Below are positions 5,910-7,754 of a DNA stretch of 7,754 bases, in pieces. Position 1 is the first letter of the stretch; each line of letters starts with the position of its first letter. A model generated the notes under the pieces. It was given only the letters and a program-made list of their open reading frames with translations. It had not been told where the DNA came from and did no database searches. The position numbers were made by a program, and so were the translations under genes. The DNA is from Ruminococcus sp. UBA3855 (GTDB lineage: Bacteria > Bacillota > Clostridia > Oscillospirales > Ruminococcaceae): contig DGHF01000116.1 in NCBI GenBank assembly GCA_002392545.1, positions 1 to 7,754 of the forward strand. Direction: 5' to 3'.

Positions 5910-7144
5910 AACCTCAGTCCTTTCTCTTTCGCCTCTTTCAAGCTGATTTTTGTATCACTGTCAATATAGACCTTATGATTTTCACTTGCGGTGATACCGT
6001 CCCATGTAATAACGTCCTTTTCACCGCTGTACACAACACCTTCATGCTGTACCCAGTCGTCGCCGTCAAAAACCATGTCATCAAGCAATACATCTTCAAT
6101 CGGCTTTTCAAGTATTTCGCCGCTCAATGTTTTTACAAGAACCGGAGTCCCTTCCGCCAGACACCACCGCCCCGTGCGATTAGCACCGTAGAATTGGAAC
6201 AGTCCGTGCGCCCTGCCGTCCTCACAGATACAGCGTTCTGCCGCCTGATACTTTTTGACAGAAGATTTCGCCATTTGAAGTCTCAGCTTCATCATATCGA
6301 GTGCTTCCGCATCAATGCTGTGCTTGTCCAAATCGGCAATCAGCGAGGCTACCTCTTTTTTGCCGAGAGAATCCACAGCTATTCCACGTTCTTCCAGCCA
6401 TGACTTTAACTGTGACACAGAATTGGGATTTTCCAGTCCTGTCAGTTCATACGCTTTTTTCGTCATAGCTTCGGAAAGTGCCATATCACAGATGATTGCC
6501 TGCTGTACCAGCTCCTTATCAATCAAGACTCCTCTGTCATTGATGCGCTGATCCATGTGATAATAGTCCCATTCCTGCGGAAGCATGGGAAAATTGTCTA
6601 ATCGCTTCCGGATATCACGCTCTGTTTTTACGTCCTGAATACAATAAGATTTGAATAATGCCCAGTCCTCCGGTGCGTGTTCCGGCAGATTTCTCGTCCT
6701 GCCGCCATTGCTTTTAGTTGGTTTGCAGGGAATGGAGAAATACCGAATCAGCCGTTCACCGACATCATCTTTCTGCTCTCCGGTTTTCAGCACCTGTGCC
6801 GCCAGCTTTAACCGCAGTGGTAAAGAGAGACTCGCTGCCCAGACCATTGTGCATTGCCAAGAATCCGGTGAAAGCTGTGTGCCGAAATACTTTGACAGAC
6901 AAGTACGCTCAAACTGTGCGTTCCATGCCGATTTGATAATACTGTCATCAAACAGCGCATCCACAACCTCCTGCGGAAGTTCCTCACCACAGGCAAGGTC
7001 TACACATTGTGTTTCTTCATCATCAAAGGCATATGCAAACAGAAGAATATGAAAATCACCCTCAACATAGCGATGTACACCGCAGTTTGGCAAATCTACA
7101 TCGGAGAACGTTTCTAAATCCATACTTAGTACCCGTTTCGCCAA
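5882..7144 (-). CDS. Exonuclease half of a family A DNA polymerase fused to an intein N-fragment
   Basis: A 420-residue protein. Residues 1-327 are the polymerase N-half, with the 3'-5' proofreading exonuclease (Exo I D9-L-E11; Exo II-like N75-A-Q-F78; Exo III Y167-C-I-Q-D171) and the region leading to the polymerase domain, ending GANRTGRW. Residues 328-420 are an intein N-fragment that stops with TGA and no C-terminal splicing blocks. The partner is the intein-C/polymerase protein at 3895-4941, and trans-splicing would join W327 to its Ser. The start is TTG 7144, preceded by AAGGAAGGTGG; the other allele uses the same TTG. The upstream leader carries two hairpins. The stop overlaps the endonuclease start by 28 bases, so the three ORFs should be translated from one message. 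Confidence 0.9.
   Translation of the reverse strand: MAKRVLSMDLETFSDVDLPNCGVHRYVEGDFHILLFAYAFDDEETQCVDLACGEELPQEVVDALFDDSIIKSAWNAQFERTCLSKYFGTQLSPDSWQCTMVWAASLSLPLRLKLAAQVLKTGEQKDDVGERLIRYFSIPCKPTKSNGGRTRNLPEHAPEDWALFKSYCIQDVKTERDIRKRLDNFPMLPQEWDYYHMDQRINDRGVLIDKELVQQAIICDMALSEAMTKKAYELTGLENPNSVSQLKSWLEERGIAVDSLGKKEVASLIADLDKHSIDAEALDMMKLRLQMAKSSVKKYQAAERCICEDGRAHGLFQFYGANRTGRWCLAEGTPVLVKTLSGEILEKPIEDVLLDDMVFDGDDWVQHEGVVYSGEKDVITWDGITASENHKVYIDSDTKISLKEAKEKGLRLWRGNIEKL
5885..6163 (-). other. Split intein N-fragment (93 residues)
   Basis: It starts with Cys (CLAEGTPVLV, block A), has the sequence GITASENHKVY as block B (His present, Ser rather than Thr three positions before it) and ends KISLKEAKEKGLRLWRGNIEKL around the stop. 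Its length is normal for a split-intein N-part. Blocks F and G are absent here and found 0.9 kb downstream. A sampled line is about 48% G+C, close to the polymerase and unlike the endonuclease gene. Confidence 0.87.
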
Positions 7145-7191
7145 TCAGACCACCTTCCTTTTTAAATGTATATAAATGTATAAGTACAATT

Positions 7192-7242
7192 CTGCACTTT
7201 ATAAAAATCCCTGAAATTATCAGAGATTCTTATAAGGCGCAG
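7192..7242 (-). promoter_or_regulatory. Long RNA hairpin in the polymerase leader (right copy)
   Basis: On the minus (sense) strand 7242-7220 pairs with 7214-7192 around a five-base loop, the same geometry as the left copy. Three pairs are G·U in the transcript and one is A·C. Relative to the left arm one C-G pair has become U-A, and three pairs changed on one side while remaining paired. It lies between the DUF2815 stop and the polymerase ribosome binding site. The likely role is post-transcriptional; no T-run follows. Confidence 0.7.
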
Positions 7243-7244
7243 AG

Positions 7245-7266
7245 GGGAGAGAGAAAATTCTCTCCC
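7245..7266 (-). promoter_or_regulatory. Small leader hairpin (right copy)
   Basis: The sense strand has GGGAGAGA (7266-7259) pairing with TCTCTCCC (7252-7245), identical to the left copy. It follows the DUF2815 stop by about 15 bases and precedes the long hairpin by two bases. It may act with the long hairpin as one structured leader. Confidence 0.55.
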
Positions 7267-7281
7267 GACTGCTGTATTTTT

Positions 7282-7754
7282 TTAAGACAGATAATCCGGC
7301 AGTTCATCGTCTGCAACTTCTTCTTCACCTTCAATTGCTACGAAATCGGAAGAAGCAGAAGGCTTGCCTGCAAGACGCTCGCCGTGCTTTACAAGCTGAA
7401 TGTTCTGGAGTCCCGCCGCAATCCCCTTATTGCCGGAAGCCGCAAAGCCGTAAAAATTTACAGATACATTGCAGTAGTCGCCGCTGCCGCATTCCATCTG
7501 GTCGAGAATCGGCTGTACCTTGCGGTCAACAATCTGGGGTGCATCTCTGGAAGTTGCATTGAAGAAGAACTGACCGGCATAATTTTCATCATCAGGGCGG
7601 TCAATATCGCCGTCATGAACAGGCAATTTCAGATTCGGGGGAATCTTACCGCCCCACTTCTTGTCTTTCGCCGCTGCCTTTGCCGCTTCGATTGCCTTGT
7701 TAATTCTGGCAAGGGTCGCCTTGTCTTCTTTCGGAATCAGGCAGGACACGGAAT
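7282..7754 (-). CDS. DUF2815 phage protein, N-terminus outside window (right copy)
   Basis: At least 156 residues of a DUF2815-family protein. The frame is open to the right edge. The GTG at 7749 encodes the Val of a VSCLIPK motif that family members carry internally, so the true start lies outside the window, perhaps 30-40 residues upstream. Visible segments include LIPKEDKATLARINKAIEAA, then a central QFFFNATSRDAP region, DYCNVSVNFYGF, and a strongly acidic C-terminus (EGEEEVADDELPD). Family context, beside a phage family A polymerase, and the acidic tail fit a single-stranded DNA-binding role acting with that polymerase, which is inference. It is the first gene of the visible minus-strand operon. 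Confidence 0.85.
   Translation of the reverse strand, partial: SVSCLIPKEDKATLARINKAIEAAKAAAKDKKWGGKIPPNLKLPVHDGDIDRPDDENYAGQFFFNATSRDAPQIVDRKVQPILDQMECGSGDYCNVSVNFYGFAASGNKGIAAGLQNIQLVKHGERLAGKPSASSDFVAIEGEEEVADDELPDYLS

Larger units (their letters stand above)
6161..7508. repeat. Right arm of a large imperfect inverted repeat
   Basis: This arm matches the reverse complement of 1-1354. It holds the DUF2815 3' end, the hairpin leader and the polymerase N-half up to the first intein codon. The most divergent coding patch is around polymerase residues 183-190 (RLDNFPMLPQ here, RLEKFPLPSS in the left copy). The leader differs by small indels on both sides of the hairpins. Confidence 0.9.

Noticed and set aside
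3895..7144. Group I or II intron with a GIY-YIG ORF splitting the polymerase
   Set aside because: Coding frames run up to the break on both sides and carry intein blocks A, B, F and G with Cys1, terminal Asn and Ser+1, so protein splicing explains the layout.
7282..7749. GTG at 7749 as the true start of DUF2815
   Set aside because: The frame is open to the window edge and the Val falls inside a conserved internal motif, so the gene is simply cut by the edge.
1..7754. CRISPR array, tRNA or rRNA genes, insertion sequence
   Set aside because: No spaced short repeats, cloverleaf-like segments, ribosomal sequence or transposase were seen on either strand.

Overview
The window looks like the DNA-replication module of a tailed phage or prophage of a Gram-positive, probably Clostridia-type, gut bacterium. 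That host assignment is inference. It rests on the gene set (DUF2815, family A DNA polymerase, DUF932, VRR-NUC nuclease, SNF2-type helicase), strong AGGAGG-type ribosome binding sites and frequent TTG starts. Nothing in the window names a species.

Main operon, minus strand, read from right to left: the 3' part of a DUF2815 gene (7754-7282); a leader with two hairpins (7281-7145); the exonuclease half of a family A DNA polymerase ending in an intein N-fragment (7144-5882); a free-standing GIY-YIG endonuclease (5909-4938); an intein C-fragment fused to the polymerase half (4941-3895); DUF932 (3855-2800); a small Cys-rich protein (2803-2534); a VRR-NUC nuclease (2537-2079); and the first part of an SNF2-like helicase (2082 to about 1790). 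Most joints are 4-base start/stop overlaps, so translation is probably coupled. The polymerase is a 'fractured' gene. Its two halves should be joined by protein trans-splicing to about 651 residues, at a conserved TGRW|SGRNIQ site, with the presumed homing endonuclease encoded between the intein halves.

Left part, plus strand: positions 1-1354 are a diverged, inverted copy of 7508-6161. They carry the DUF2815 3' end, the same hairpin leader and the polymerase N-half (about 15 amino-acid changes in 327 residues, counted by eye). At exactly the same codon this copy carries a different intein, contiguous with a LAGLIDADG-type endonuclease. That copy breaks off at about 1786-1792, where the sequence runs directly into the antisense helicase. 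The junction is either a genuine inversion or a chimera of two phage variants made during amplification or assembly; the sequence alone cannot decide.

Main points of interest: a split-intein polymerase with an embedded GIY-YIG gene; two unrelated inteins at one insertion site in two alleles; a leader hairpin whose base pairing is largely preserved between the arms, with one compensatory pair change; and an in-frame TGA inserted inside the helicase Walker A motif.
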